Shown here: positions 7,395 to 14,993 of the stretch, one piece after another | Layout of the letters: each line of letters starts with the position of its first letter | How positions within the stretch are numbered: the first letter of the stretch is position 1 | Assembly: GCA_046756865.1 (NCBI GenBank) | Contig: JBHHXE010000022.1 | Span: forward strand, 1-20,171 | Direction: 5' to 3' | DNA: 20,171 bases | Source of the DNA: DUAG01 sp046756865 | GTDB lineage: Bacteria; Nitrospirota; Nitrospiria; SBBL01; JAADHI01 | The notes under the pieces: model-generated | The model's input: the letters and a program-made list of their open reading frames with translations, nothing else | Told to the model about the DNA's origin: nothing | Database searches by the model: none | Position numbers and translations under genes: made by a program

Positions 7395-8174
7395 TTAACG
7401 ATCCTGAAACTTCGCTTGACGTTTTTCAAGAAAGGCGGACACCCCCTCTTTCTTATCCGCAGTTTCACACACCTTTCCAAAAAGTTCTGCTTCCTGGGTC
7501 AACCCGGAAGCGAGAGGGTGGTCCATCCCATACTGGATGGCCATCAGACTCGCTTCAACTGCCTTCTTTCCCTTTGCCGCAATCTTTTTCGCCAGACCCT
7601 GTGCCTGTTTCAGGACTTCTCCTTCCGGAACCACTTTATTGAGTAAACCTATCCGCTTTGCCTCTTCCGCATTAATCATATCCCCCGTCAGGATCAATTC
7701 AATGGCCTTTGCCTTTCCAACCAATCTTGGAAGCCGCTGTGTTCCACCAAAACCGGGAATAATACCGAGGTTAATCTCAGGCTGTCCCAGCCGGATGCGC
7801 TCTCCGCCGACACGGAGATGACAGGCCATTGCCAATTCCAGTCCACCCCCCAGACAAAAACCCGTAATAGCAGCAATCACCGGTTTCTGCATCTCTTCAA
7901 TCTTGTCAAAAATTGCCTGACCTTTCTTCGCAATAGATTCCCCCTCCTCAGACGAAGAAATTGCAGCAATCAGTCTGACATCCGCCCCGGCGACAAAAAG
8001 ACTCCCTGATCCCGTAATGACAAGGGCCTTGATCTGGTCATCCTTTGCCATCGAATCAAGTGTATCTTCCAGTTCAGACAAAAGATCACCCGTCAAGGCA
8101 TTTGCGGGAGGATTGTTCAGGGTAATCGTCGCCACATGATCCTCCATAACGTGTTTTACAATCTCATTTTCCAA
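7395..8174 (-). CDS. Enoyl-CoA hydratase (crotonase family)
   Basis: The crotonase-fold protein (259 aa) hydrates trans-2-enoyl-CoA to 3-hydroxyacyl-CoA. Visible features are ATITLNNPPANALT near the N-terminus, the oxyanion-hole segment FVAGADVRLI, CLGGGLELAMACHLR with the first catalytic glutamate, and GQPEINLGIIPGFGGTQRL with the second glutamate. Both acid/base residues are present, which supports a hydratase over other crotonase activities. The TTG at 8174 is chosen because GGGAGG (8181-8186) lies 6 nt upstream. A GTG at 8207 would add 11 residues and begin 1 nt after the dehydrogenase stop, without a good ribosome binding site. It pairs with the adjacent dehydrogenase as a split version of the FadB/FadJ multifunctional enzyme. 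Confidence 0.92.
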   Translation of the reverse strand: MENEIVKHVMEDHVATITLNNPPANALTGDLLSELEDTLDSMAKDDQIKALVITGSGSLFVAGADVRLIAAISSSEEGESIAKKGQAIFDKIEEMQKPVIAAITGFCLGGGLELAMACHLRVGGERIRLGQPEINLGIIPGFGGTQRLPRLVGKAKAIELILTGDMINAEEAKRIGLLNKVVPEGEVLKQAQGLAKKIAAKGKKAVEASLMAIQYGMDHPLASGLTQEAELFGKVCETADKKEGVSAFLEKRQAKFQDR

Positions 8175-8208
8175 ATCGTACCTCCCATAAACTTCTTTCT
8201 TATTCACA

Positions 8209-9420
8209 TCAATAATTGAAAAAGCCTTTTCCGGTTTTTTTACCCATATAGCCTCCCATCACCATGCGCTTCAACATCGGCGCAGGCCAGAAGCGCTCCC
8301 CATGCTCCTTTTTCAGTTTTTCCAGAGAGGAGAGGACAACATCAATGCCGATTTGATCCGCATAATGCAGCGGCCCGCCTTTTTCCTGGGGAAATCCGGT
8401 CCCTGCCAGCATTGCAACATCAATATCGGCAGCAGATGCAACACCTTCCTGAAGAGAGATCACGGCTTCGTTGATCATCGGCATGATCAGGCGATCCACT
8501 GAAAAGGGTGTTTTTCCGGATTCTTTCTTTTTCCCAACCTGATCAACAATTTTGTCGAGTTCATCAGGCTTCCCGTCCCGATATTCATAAAAACCCGAGC
8601 CGCTTTTCAATCCGTAGCGCCCAGCCTTCACCAAGGCTATGATGAGCTCAGAGGCTTTCGCCCGGGGACCATAGGCCTCGTAAAGGATATCTGCCACCTT
8701 CAGCGAGACATCAATCCCCACCAAGTCAAAGAGCGTGAAAGGACCCATTGGGAGGCCGAAAGCAATAACGGCGTCGTCCATCTCCTTCGCCGTGGCCGCA
8801 GCCTCCTCTAGGGCAATGGCAGATTCGTTTAAATAGGGCAGTAAGAGACGATTCACAAGAAACCCCGCGCACTCCTGTACCCGAATCGGGATCTTCCGAA
8901 GACTCTCTGAAAAAAGCGTAACATCGTCAATCGTCTCCTGGGATGTTCCAAGACCAGGGATCACTTCAACCAGTTTCATCACGGGTGCCGGATTGAAGAA
9001 ATGCAGGCCGACCACCTTTTCAGGCCGTTTAGTGGCGGATGCAATAGCAGAAAGCGGGAGAGAAGAGGTATTGCTGGCCAGAATCGTCGTTTCAGGACAA
9101 ACCGACTCCAGTTCATCAAAAAGCTTCTGCTTAACCGAAACATCTTCAAAGATCGCCTCAATGACAATATCGACATCTGAAAATCCTGAATAGTCGACCG
9201 CACCGCTTACCAGCGCCATTTTCTGTTCCATTTCCGAGGCGGTCATCTTGCCTTTATTCACCCGGTTCTGATAGATCTTTTTGATCGTCTCCAGACCACG
9301 ATCAACGGCCTCCTGACTGATGTCTTTCAGGATAACCGGAAGGCCTGAATAGGTAATCACCTGGGCAATTCCGGCCCCCATTGTTCCTGCGCCAATTACA
9401 GCTGCTTTATAAATGTACAT
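8209..9420 (-). CDS. 3-hydroxyacyl-CoA dehydrogenase with duplicated C-terminal domain
   Basis: This NAD-dependent enzyme oxidises 3-hydroxyacyl-CoA to 3-ketoacyl-CoA. The Rossmann motif VIGAGTMGAGIA lies at residues 8-19. The catalytic segment GLHFFNPAPVMKLVEVI contains the expected His and Glu. Two successive 3HCDH C-terminal domains follow, the first with GFLVNRLLLPYLNE and FGLPMGPFTLFDLVGID, the second with LIMPMINEAV and GGPLHYADQIGID. This 403-aa layout equals the dehydrogenase half of FadB/FadJ without the crotonase half, which is encoded separately just downstream. The ATG at 9420 is chosen because AGGAGG lies directly before it and overlaps the thiolase stop codon. The longer reading from 9477 would overlap the thiolase end. 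Confidence 0.95.
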   Translation of the reverse strand: MYIYKAAVIGAGTMGAGIAQVITYSGLPVILKDISQEAVDRGLETIKKIYQNRVNKGKMTASEMEQKMALVSGAVDYSGFSDVDIVIEAIFEDVSVKQKLFDELESVCPETTILASNTSSLPLSAIASATKRPEKVVGLHFFNPAPVMKLVEVIPGLGTSQETIDDVTLFSESLRKIPIRVQECAGFLVNRLLLPYLNESAIALEEAAATAKEMDDAVIAFGLPMGPFTLFDLVGIDVSLKVADILYEAYGPRAKASELIIALVKAGRYGLKSGSGFYEYRDGKPDELDKIVDQVGKKKESGKTPFSVDRLIMPMINEAVISLQEGVASAADIDVAMLAGTGFPQEKGGPLHYADQIGIDVVLSSLEKLKKEHGERFWPAPMLKRMVMGGYMGKKTGKGFFNY

Positions 9421-9428
9421 CTCCCCTC

Positions 9429-10619
9429 CTACTTTCGTTCCAGGACCATCGCCATCCCCAGGCCGCCTCCTACACAAAGGGACGCGACACCCAGCGTCAA
9501 GTCACGCCTTTTCATCTCTTGCAACAGGGTGATCACCAGGCGCGTTCCACTCATCCCGACCGGATGCCCAAGGGCAATCGCCCCGCCATTCACGTTTGTA
9601 ATTTCCCGATTGAGGCCGAGGACCCGCTCAACAGCAAGATATTGAACGGCAAAAGCCTCATTCACCTCGATCAGCTCAATATCAGATAGGGAAAGCCCCG
9701 CCTTCTTCAATGCCTTGGGAATCGCCAACGCCGGGCCGATTCCCATACGGTGAGGCTCGACTCCGACTGAGGCATAGGACCGTATCATCCCGAGCGGTTC
9801 TTTTCCCAAGTCCTTGGCCCGCTTACTTGACATCACCAGAAGAGCCGCCGCGCCATCACTGATCGGGCAGGCATTTCCAGGTGTCACCGAGCCACCTTCC
9901 TTGAAGATCGCCGGATAGAGAGAAAGCATTTGTTCGGTCAGGGCCACATTCGGCCCTTCATCCTGAGAAAAGGGTTCCGGAGTGACTTCTTTTCCCGCCA
10001 CTTTTTTGGGAACAAGGATGGGGACGATCTCATCCCGGAATTTCCCCTCTCGCGTCGCCCTGAAGGCCTTCTTATGGCTTTCTACAGCGTATTTGTCCTG
10101 TTCCTCGCGGGTGATTTTAAACTCTTCTGCAAGGTTTTCAGCCGTTTTCCCCATGACCTGACCGCAGAAACCATCGGTCAGGCCTTCCCATATGGAATCA
10201 ATCATCATCGAATGACGCAAGCGCTGCCCAAAGCGCATGTCGCGTGAAACAAAAGGCGCCAGGCTCATGTTTTCCACTCCGCCGGCAACCTGGAGATCCG
10301 CATCTCCTGAATAGATATTTTGGCAAGCATTTACAACGGCCTGGAGGCCGGAGGCACAATTTCGTGCAACGGTATAGGCCGGGGTTGCGATGGGCAAATC
10401 CGCCATCAACATGATGACCCGCGCCAGGTTTGTCGCGTCACTGTACTGCCCGACACAACCAAAAATAACCTCCTCCGCTGCGGCCGGATCGATGCCGGAG
10501 CGCTTGAACACCTCACGGGTCACCGCTTCACCCATCTTCTGGTTGGTGACCTCCTTGAGTCCACCTCCCAAATTGCCGATCGGCGTTCGGACTCCTTCAA
10601 CAATGACTGCTTCCTTCAT
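9429..10619 (-). CDS. Acetyl-CoA acyltransferase (3-ketoacyl-CoA thiolase)
   Basis: This complete 396-aa thiolase has all catalytic elements: the nucleophile Cys88 in TVARNCASGLQA, the GGVENMS loop, His352 in GGAIALGHPVGMSG and the second active-site cysteine Cys382 in SLCVGGG. The NCASG version is typical of FadA/FadI-type degradative thiolases. It cleaves 3-ketoacyl-CoA to acetyl-CoA and a shortened acyl-CoA in the last step of beta-oxidation. AAGGAG lies 5 nt before the ATG. The stop codon overlaps the ribosome binding site of the dehydrogenase gene, so translation is probably coupled. An acetoacetyl-CoA thiolase role is also possible. Confidence 0.95.
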   Translation of the reverse strand: MKEAVIVEGVRTPIGNLGGGLKEVTNQKMGEAVTREVFKRSGIDPAAAEEVIFGCVGQYSDATNLARVIMLMADLPIATPAYTVARNCASGLQAVVNACQNIYSGDADLQVAGGVENMSLAPFVSRDMRFGQRLRHSMMIDSIWEGLTDGFCGQVMGKTAENLAEEFKITREEQDKYAVESHKKAFRATREGKFRDEIVPILVPKKVAGKEVTPEPFSQDEGPNVALTEQMLSLYPAIFKEGGSVTPGNACPISDGAAALLVMSSKRAKDLGKEPLGMIRSYASVGVEPHRMGIGPALAIPKALKKAGLSLSDIELIEVNEAFAVQYLAVERVLGLNREITNVNGGAIALGHPVGMSGTRLVITLLQEMKRRDLTLGVASLCVGGGLGMAMVLERK

Positions 10620-10705
10620 GCAGGCTCCTTTCTCTCCTTATCCCATCCTATCAGAATGACCAGGCCTTGAATGTCTGGACAAACACAAAATAAATAATAC
10701 CCATG

Positions 10706-10734
10706 GCAGAAAATAATTCGATTATCTTTTCTGC
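10706..10734 (-). repeat. Long hairpin overlapping the fadD stop codon
   Basis: GCAGAAAA (10706-10713) pairs perfectly with TTTTCTGC (10727-10734). Inside, TAAT (10714-10717) pairs with ATTA (10721-10724) around TCG, with a 2-nt bulge. The 12 paired positions span the last codons and stop of fadD. It may protect the upstream mRNA or partly terminate transcription before the thiolase gene. Confidence 0.5.
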
Positions 10735-12395
10735 ATCTCTTCCTCCAGCAATACACGCCTCAGGACCTTTCCAACGATGGTCATGGGCAGTTCATTGCGA
10801 AACTCGATCTCTTTCGGCACCTTGAATTTTGCCAACTCCGCCCCACAATGATCAATTATCTCACCCGCAGTCGCCACTTCTTCATCCTTAAGCACAACAT
10901 AGGCTTTGATGTATTCTCCGGAAAATTTTTCAGGGATGCCGATCACAACGGCATCTTTAACCTTTGGATGCAAAAAAATGGCCTCTTCCACCTCTCGGGG
11001 ATAAACATTCTCTCCCTTTGTCTTGATCATGTCCTTCTTGCGGTCAACAATAAAAAAGTAACCTTCATCATCCATTCGAGCCATGTCACCGGTAAAGAGC
11101 CAGCCATCCCGAAGGACAGCTTCAGTCTCCGCCTCTTTCTCCCAATATCCCTGCATCACCTGTGGCCCCTGGACAACCAGTTCACCAACCTCTCCCACTT
11201 TAAGCTCTTTTTTTCCTGTCTCAATATCAACAATCCTTGCCAGAGTATTCGACAGAGGAAGCCCGATACTTCCCGCTTTCCTCCTCCCATTGACCGGGAT
11301 TCCATGGGTCACAGGGGAAGCCTCAGACAGCCCGTATCCCTCCACGAGTTTGCCTCCAGTCAACTCTTCAAACCGACGCTGAACTTCAACATGAAGCGGC
11401 CCCGCACCGGAAATGCAAACACGGATGGATGAAAGGTCGTACTCTTTGACTGTGGCGAAATTATTGATTGCGACATACATCGCCTGAACACCCATGAACA
11501 TCGTCGCTCTGCTTTTCTGAATTGTCTTGAGCACATTAAGTGTCGCAAAGCGAGGCAAGAGAACCAGGGTAGACCCCAGACAAACAGCCAGATTCATGCA
11601 GGCTGACATCCCGTATACATGGAAGAAAGGGATCACACCAAGAAAGACCTCTTCCTTTTCCTCAAGGAAGGGCATCCATTTTCGGATCTGAATCGCGTTG
11701 ACCACCAGATTTTGATGCGTCAACATCACCCCCTTCGGGGTTCCAGTTGTCCCGCCGGTATATTGGAGCAAGGCCAGATCGGAAGGAAAAACAACGACGT
11801 TCGGATCAGATGAGGGCATCTCTTTCATAAACACCATCATGTCATAAACAGGCGGCACTTTTGGAACTTGAATCCATTGTCCTTCCTTTCTCGCCTTAAT
11901 CGGATAAAGGAGAGACAAGTACCAGGGAAGAGCATCACGAATGGACGTTAATATGATATTTTTTAAAGGAGTCTTCTCCTTAACCTTCTCAATGCGGGGG
12001 TAGAAAATGTCGAGGGCGATAATCGTTTCCGCGCCAGAATCATTAAGCTGGACTTCAAGCTCACGTTCGACGTACAAAGGGTTCGTCATGACGACGATAG
12101 CACCGGCCTTCAGCGCCCCGTAATAGGCGATCACACATTGAGGAACATTCGGGAGCATAACGGCAACCCGGTCCCCCTTACGCACGCCGAGTTCTGCAAG
12201 GAGATGTGAAAATTGATTGACTTGGAAAGATAACTCTCGGTAGCTCGTTTTTCTGCCATAGAAAAGAATGGCAGTGAGCTCAGGAAAACGGGTCGCAGAA
12301 TCGTCTAAGAACTGATAAATCGGAATGGATGGGAATTGAATTTTTTCCGGCACATCCTGTTCATAATGCTTAAGCCAGGGACGATCCATAAGCAA
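10722..12395 (-). CDS. fadD: Long-chain fatty acid-CoA ligase (FadD-like)
   Basis: This 557-aa member of the adenylate-forming superfamily activates fatty acids with ATP and CoA. The P-loop-like motif YTGGTTGTPKG lies at residues 212-222. It is followed by VEGYGLSEASPVTHG (acyl-AMP binding), GWLFTGDMARMDDEGYFFIVDRKKD (broken as GWLFTGD and DEGYFFIVDRKKD; hinge and ribose binding) and the C-terminal lysine in TIVGKVLRR. Start: a TTG at 12395 has GGAGG (12404-12408) 8 nt upstream; an ATG two codons later (12389) is an alternative with longer spacing. It is the first gene of the operon, behind an extended -10 promoter and a palindrome-rich leader. It is most likely cytosolic or peripheral to the inner membrane. 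Confidence 0.93.
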   Translation of the reverse strand: MLMDRPWLKHYEQDVPEKIQFPSIPIYQFLDDSATRFPELTAILFYGRKTSYRELSFQVNQFSHLLAELGVRKGDRVAVMLPNVPQCVIAYYGALKAGAIVVMTNPLYVERELEVQLNDSGAETIIALDIFYPRIEKVKEKTPLKNIILTSIRDALPWYLSLLYPIKARKEGQWIQVPKVPPVYDMMVFMKEMPSSDPNVVVFPSDLALLQYTGGTTGTPKGVMLTHQNLVVNAIQIRKWMPFLEEKEEVFLGVIPFFHVYGMSACMNLAVCLGSTLVLLPRFATLNVLKTIQKSRATMFMGVQAMYVAINNFATVKEYDLSSIRVCISGAGPLHVEVQRRFEELTGGKLVEGYGLSEASPVTHGIPVNGRRKAGSIGLPLSNTLARIVDIETGKKELKVGEVGELVVQGPQVMQGYWEKEAETEAVLRDGWLFTGDMARMDDEGYFFIVDRKKDMIKTKGENVYPREVEEAIFLHPKVKDAVVIGIPEKFSGEYIKAYVVLKDEEVATAGEIIDHCGAELAKFKVPKEIEFRNELPMTIVGKVLRRVLLEEEMQKR

Positions 12396-12412
12396 TCCGC
12401 CTGCCTCCAGGA

Positions 12413-12446
12413 ATCCATATGGATCTTAGATCCGACTCCCATATGG
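12413..12446 (-). promoter_or_regulatory. Paired CCATATGG palindromes in the fadD leader (candidate operator)
   Basis: CCATATGG occurs at 12415-12422, inside the 12-bp palindrome ATCCATATGGAT (12413-12424), and again at 12439-12446, with centres 24 bp apart. Between them, GGATC-TTA-GATCC (12421-12433) is another perfect inverted repeat. The cluster lies between the predicted fadD transcription start and its ribosome binding site. This is a plausible repressor site or RNA structure. Confidence 0.45.
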
Positions 12447-12486
12447 ACGGGGAAAAGTGCTTGGATGACTGTTCAAAGTTACTACG

Positions 12487-12495
12487 ATTATACCA
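12487..12495 (-). promoter_or_regulatory. Extended -10 promoter of the beta-oxidation operon
   Basis: On the minus strand TGGTATAAT spans 12495-12487: a perfect TATAAT with the TGn extension. No good -35 is present at the standard distance. The predicted start near 12480 leaves a leader of about 85-90 nt that contains the CCATATGG palindromes. Confidence 0.5.
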
Positions 12496-12583
12496 TAAAA
12501 GTCAAACAATGAAGGGAAATCGACATGGTTTTTGATCCTTCCTGAATCCCGAAAGGGTAAGTTCGTGCGGGTGAAATATGAGC

Positions 12584-12612
12584 TTGTTTCTATTCTTTTA
12601 ATTCTATAGAAT
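12584..12612 (+). promoter_or_regulatory. Candidate promoter of the aap operon
   Basis: TTGTTT (12584-12589) and TAGAAT (12607-12612) are separated by 17 bp, with 3/6 and 5/6 consensus matches. The -10 lies within the perfect 12-bp palindrome ATTCTATAGAAT (12601-12612), so a regulator could block it. The start is expected near 12619. Confidence 0.45.
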
Positions 12613-12634
12613 AACGCTCAATGTTGAGGTTTAA

Positions 12635-12705
12635 TCCGACATGGCGAGCAACGGGCATTCCGACAGGATTACCTGTATTACGAATGATATGAGCGCCATG
12701 TCGGA
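12635..12705 (+). ncRNA. Structured leader with perfect 12-bp closing stem (candidate cis-regulatory RNA)
   Basis: TCCGACATGGCG (12635-12646) is the exact reverse complement of CGCCATGTCGGA (12694-12705). Inside the 47-nt loop are two nested stems: CATTC (12656-12660) with GAATG (12682-12686), and ACAGG (12663-12667) with CCTGT (12672-12676) around ATTA. The three elements nest coaxially into one long hairpin with internal loops, lying in the aapJ leader 55 bases before the start codon. No known riboswitch consensus was recognised. It could alternatively be a small inverted-repeat element. Confidence 0.45.
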
Positions 12706-12759
12706 AGAAAAGGAATTCAATCATCGCCCCATATTTTTAGTTCTTCAGAGGCAATCCAT

Positions 12760-13788
12760 ATGCGAAAAACCATATTAAGATTAACCGTAAAGATTTGGAT
12801 CTCGATCATGATTATCCTGGCCGCTTCTTCTGCTTTTGCCAGCAAGCTGGAAACAGTAAAGCGTCGCGGAATTCTTCATTGCGGGGTGAATAAAATGATC
12901 CCAGGCTTTGGCTTTCTTAATCCCAAGGGTGAATTTGAGGGTTTTGATGTTACGTTTTGTAAGGCCATTGCAACCGCCGTATTTAATGATCCTACAAAAG
13001 TAAAATATGTCCCGCTCTCCTCGGCTCAACGTTTTACAGCGCTCCAGGCGGGTGAAATCGATGTCCTTTCCCGAAATACCACCTGGACAGCATCAAGAGA
13101 TGGTGCGGTCGGCCTTGATTTTACCGTGACAACATTTTATGACGGACAGGGTGTTCTTGTGAAAAAAGAACTGGGGGTTCATCAGATCAGTGAACTGGCA
13201 GGCGCCACGTTTTGCACGATTTCAGGAACAACAACTGAAAAAAACATCACGGATTATTTTGCAAAATTAAAGGTAAAGTTCAAACTACTCACCTTTGAGG
13301 ATGCCGACGGAATGATGTCTGCGTTTAGATCAAACCGATGTGATGCCGCAACCTCGGACCGCTCGACACTCCTTGCCCGCCAATATGCTGAAAAGAACCC
13401 CGCGATCTATGTTGTTCTCGACGAGACCATCTCCAAAGAACCGCTTGGACCGGCTGTCGGATCAAACGACAGCCAATGGCGGGACGTGGTTGTTTGGACC
13501 ATTTACGGCATGTTAGCAGCGGAAGAGTTGGGTGTGACCCAAAAAAATCTTGAAACCATGAAGCTTAACAAAGACCCCGTCATCCAGCGGCTCCTGGGTC
13601 TGACCGGAACCCTTGGAAAAGGCCTGGGGTTGGAGAATACATTCGTTGCCAATATTATTAAAAAAGTCGGCAATTACGGTGAAGTCTTTGAACGAAATCT
13701 CGGGATGAAATCCAAGTTCAAGATGTCTCGCGGCCTGAATGCACTCTGGACTGACGGCGGCTTGATGTATGCCCCCCCCTTCCGATAA
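12760..13788 (+). CDS. aapJ: General L-amino acid ABC transporter, periplasmic binding protein
   Basis: This 342-aa protein has an N-terminal Sec signal peptide ending near SSAFA (about residue 27) and a family 3 solute-binding fold of the AapJ/BztA type. Features are LETVKRRGILHCGVN, GFGFLNPKGEFEGFDVTFCKAIA (broken here: GFDVTFCKAIA), AGEIDVLSRNTTWTASRD and DFTVTTFYDGQGVLV. The C-terminal region KKVGNYGEVFERNLG and GGLMYAPPFR matches AapJ-type proteins, which are longer than most amino-acid binding proteins. The family binds a broad range of L-amino acids, especially glutamate, aspartate and their amides, in the periplasm. AGAGG lies 8 nt before the ATG. It is the first gene of aapJQMP. Confidence 0.93.
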   Translation: MRKTILRLTVKIWISIMIILAASSAFASKLETVKRRGILHCGVNKMIPGFGFLNPKGEFEGFDVTFCKAIATAVFNDPTKVKYVPLSSAQRFTALQAGEIDVLSRNTTWTASRDGAVGLDFTVTTFYDGQGVLVKKELGVHQISELAGATFCTISGTTTEKNITDYFAKLKVKFKLLTFEDADGMMSAFRSNRCDAATSDRSTLLARQYAEKNPAIYVVLDETISKEPLGPAVGSNDSQWRDVVVWTIYGMLAAEELGVTQKNLETMKLNKDPVIQRLLGLTGTLGKGLGLENTFVANIIKKVGNYGEVFERNLGMKSKFKMSRGLNALWTDGGLMYAPPFR

Positions 13789-13796
13789 AAGTACCA

Positions 13797-14993
13797 ATGA
13801 AAGACAACCACCATCCGTCCCTTCATCAATCTGAATCAGTTCACATTCCTTTCTATCGGAATGTCACCGTCGTCAACATTCTCATGCAACTCCTTTTTTT
13901 TCTCTTCTTCGGAATACTCGCTTTCTGGCTGCTGCGTAATATGTTTGCAGGACTGGCTCAACAAAACTTAAGGATCCAGTTTGGATTCATGTCGGAAGAA
14001 GCAGGATTTTCAATTAGTGAAGGGATTGCATTTTCCTCAGAAAATTCATACTGGAGGGCCTTCCAGGTCGGTGCAGTGAATACACTTCGCGTCTCTTTGC
14101 TGGGCATTCTTCTGAGCACAATCCTCGGTATTTTCATTGGCGTGGGGCGCCTCTCACACAATTTTTTGATTAATGCGCTGTCAACGGCCTATGTGGAAAT
14201 CATCCGCAATATCCCCTTACTCGTACAGCTTTTTGTCTGGTATCACGTGGTTTACCTGGCGCTACCGGGTATCCGACAGTCCATTCCACTGCCCGGAGAA
14301 ATTCATCTGAGCAATCGGGGCGTTTTTTTTCCGTGGGGAGAAAGGACCGATACGACCGGAATGTGGTTGGGCTTCATCATTCTTGCTGTTATGAGCGGGT
14401 TCGGTGCACGGGTCCTGATGAACTGGAAAGAGAAATCCAGCGGTCTGCCTCAATCAAAGACCTTTATCCCCTGTCTCACATTTTTTGGCGTAGCCCTCCT
14501 CAGCCTCTTTGTTCTCCCGGAGTTTCCCTTTCGACTCAGCATCCCCCGTTTAAAAGGATTCAATTTTCAAGGCGGGATTCATTTCTCTCCGGAGTTCCTG
14601 GGCTTGTTGACAGGTCTGACGATCTACACGGCCGCCTTCATTGCTGAGATTGTCAGAGCAGGCATCCTCGCCGTCCATAGAGGCCAAAGCGAAGCGGCCA
14701 AAGCCCTGGGATTGGCCCCGTTGCAGATTTTCAGGCTAGTGATCTTCCCCCAGGCTCTACGTGTCATATTTCCTCCTTTAGCAAATCAGTACCTCAACCT
14801 GACAAAAAACTCCAGTCTTGCCCTTGTTATCGGCTTTGCCGATCTCTTTCAGGTTTCCCAAACCATCTCCAACCAGTCTGGAAATGCGATCCCCATAATA
14901 CTCCTGATTATGGGATCGTACCTGGGTGTCAGCTTGTTTATTTCCATAATGATTAACTGGTTTAATGCCAGAACGGGGATCATCACAAAATGA
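13797..14993 (+). CDS. aapQ: General L-amino acid ABC transporter permease AapQ
   Basis: This 398-aa inner-membrane permease has a long N-terminal part with a first membrane segment (ILMQLLFFLFFGILAFWLL) and a large periplasmic insertion, then a HisMQ-type core. The core holds YVEIIRNIPLLVQLFVWYHV and the EAA loop GQSEAAKALGLAPLQIFRLV followed by FPQALRVIFPPLANQYLNLT, which contacts the ATPase. This size and insertion match AapQ/BztB rather than the ~220-aa GlnP type. The start lies 8 nt after aapJ, with no strong ribosome binding site, so translational coupling is likely. Its stop overlaps the start of a 16-codon ORF leading to aapM. Confidence 0.93.
   Translation: MKDNHHPSLHQSESVHIPFYRNVTVVNILMQLLFFLFFGILAFWLLRNMFAGLAQQNLRIQFGFMSEEAGFSISEGIAFSSENSYWRAFQVGAVNTLRVSLLGILLSTILGIFIGVGRLSHNFLINALSTAYVEIIRNIPLLVQLFVWYHVVYLALPGIRQSIPLPGEIHLSNRGVFFPWGERTDTTGMWLGFIILAVMSGFGARVLMNWKEKSSGLPQSKTFIPCLTFFGVALLSLFVLPEFPFRLSIPRLKGFNFQGGIHFSPEFLGLLTGLTIYTAAFIAEIVRAGILAVHRGQSEAAKALGLAPLQIFRLVIFPQALRVIFPPLANQYLNLTKNSSLALVIGFADLFQVSQTISNQSGNAIPIILLIMGSYLGVSLFISIMINWFNARTGIITK

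Larger units (their letters stand above)
12396..12759. other. Divergent intergenic region between fadD and aapJ
   Basis: This 364-bp gap has no gene. It holds, from left to right, the fadD ribosome binding site, the paired CCATATGG palindromes, the fadD extended -10, a stretch without clear signals (about 12500-12580), the aapJ promoter, and a structured aapJ leader. Both operons are therefore controlled from this gap. Confidence 0.65.

Noticed and set aside
12500..12505. TTGACT on the minus strand as the -35 of the fadD promoter
   Set aside because: It is only 7 nt from the TATAAT hexamer, far short of the 16-18 nt needed.
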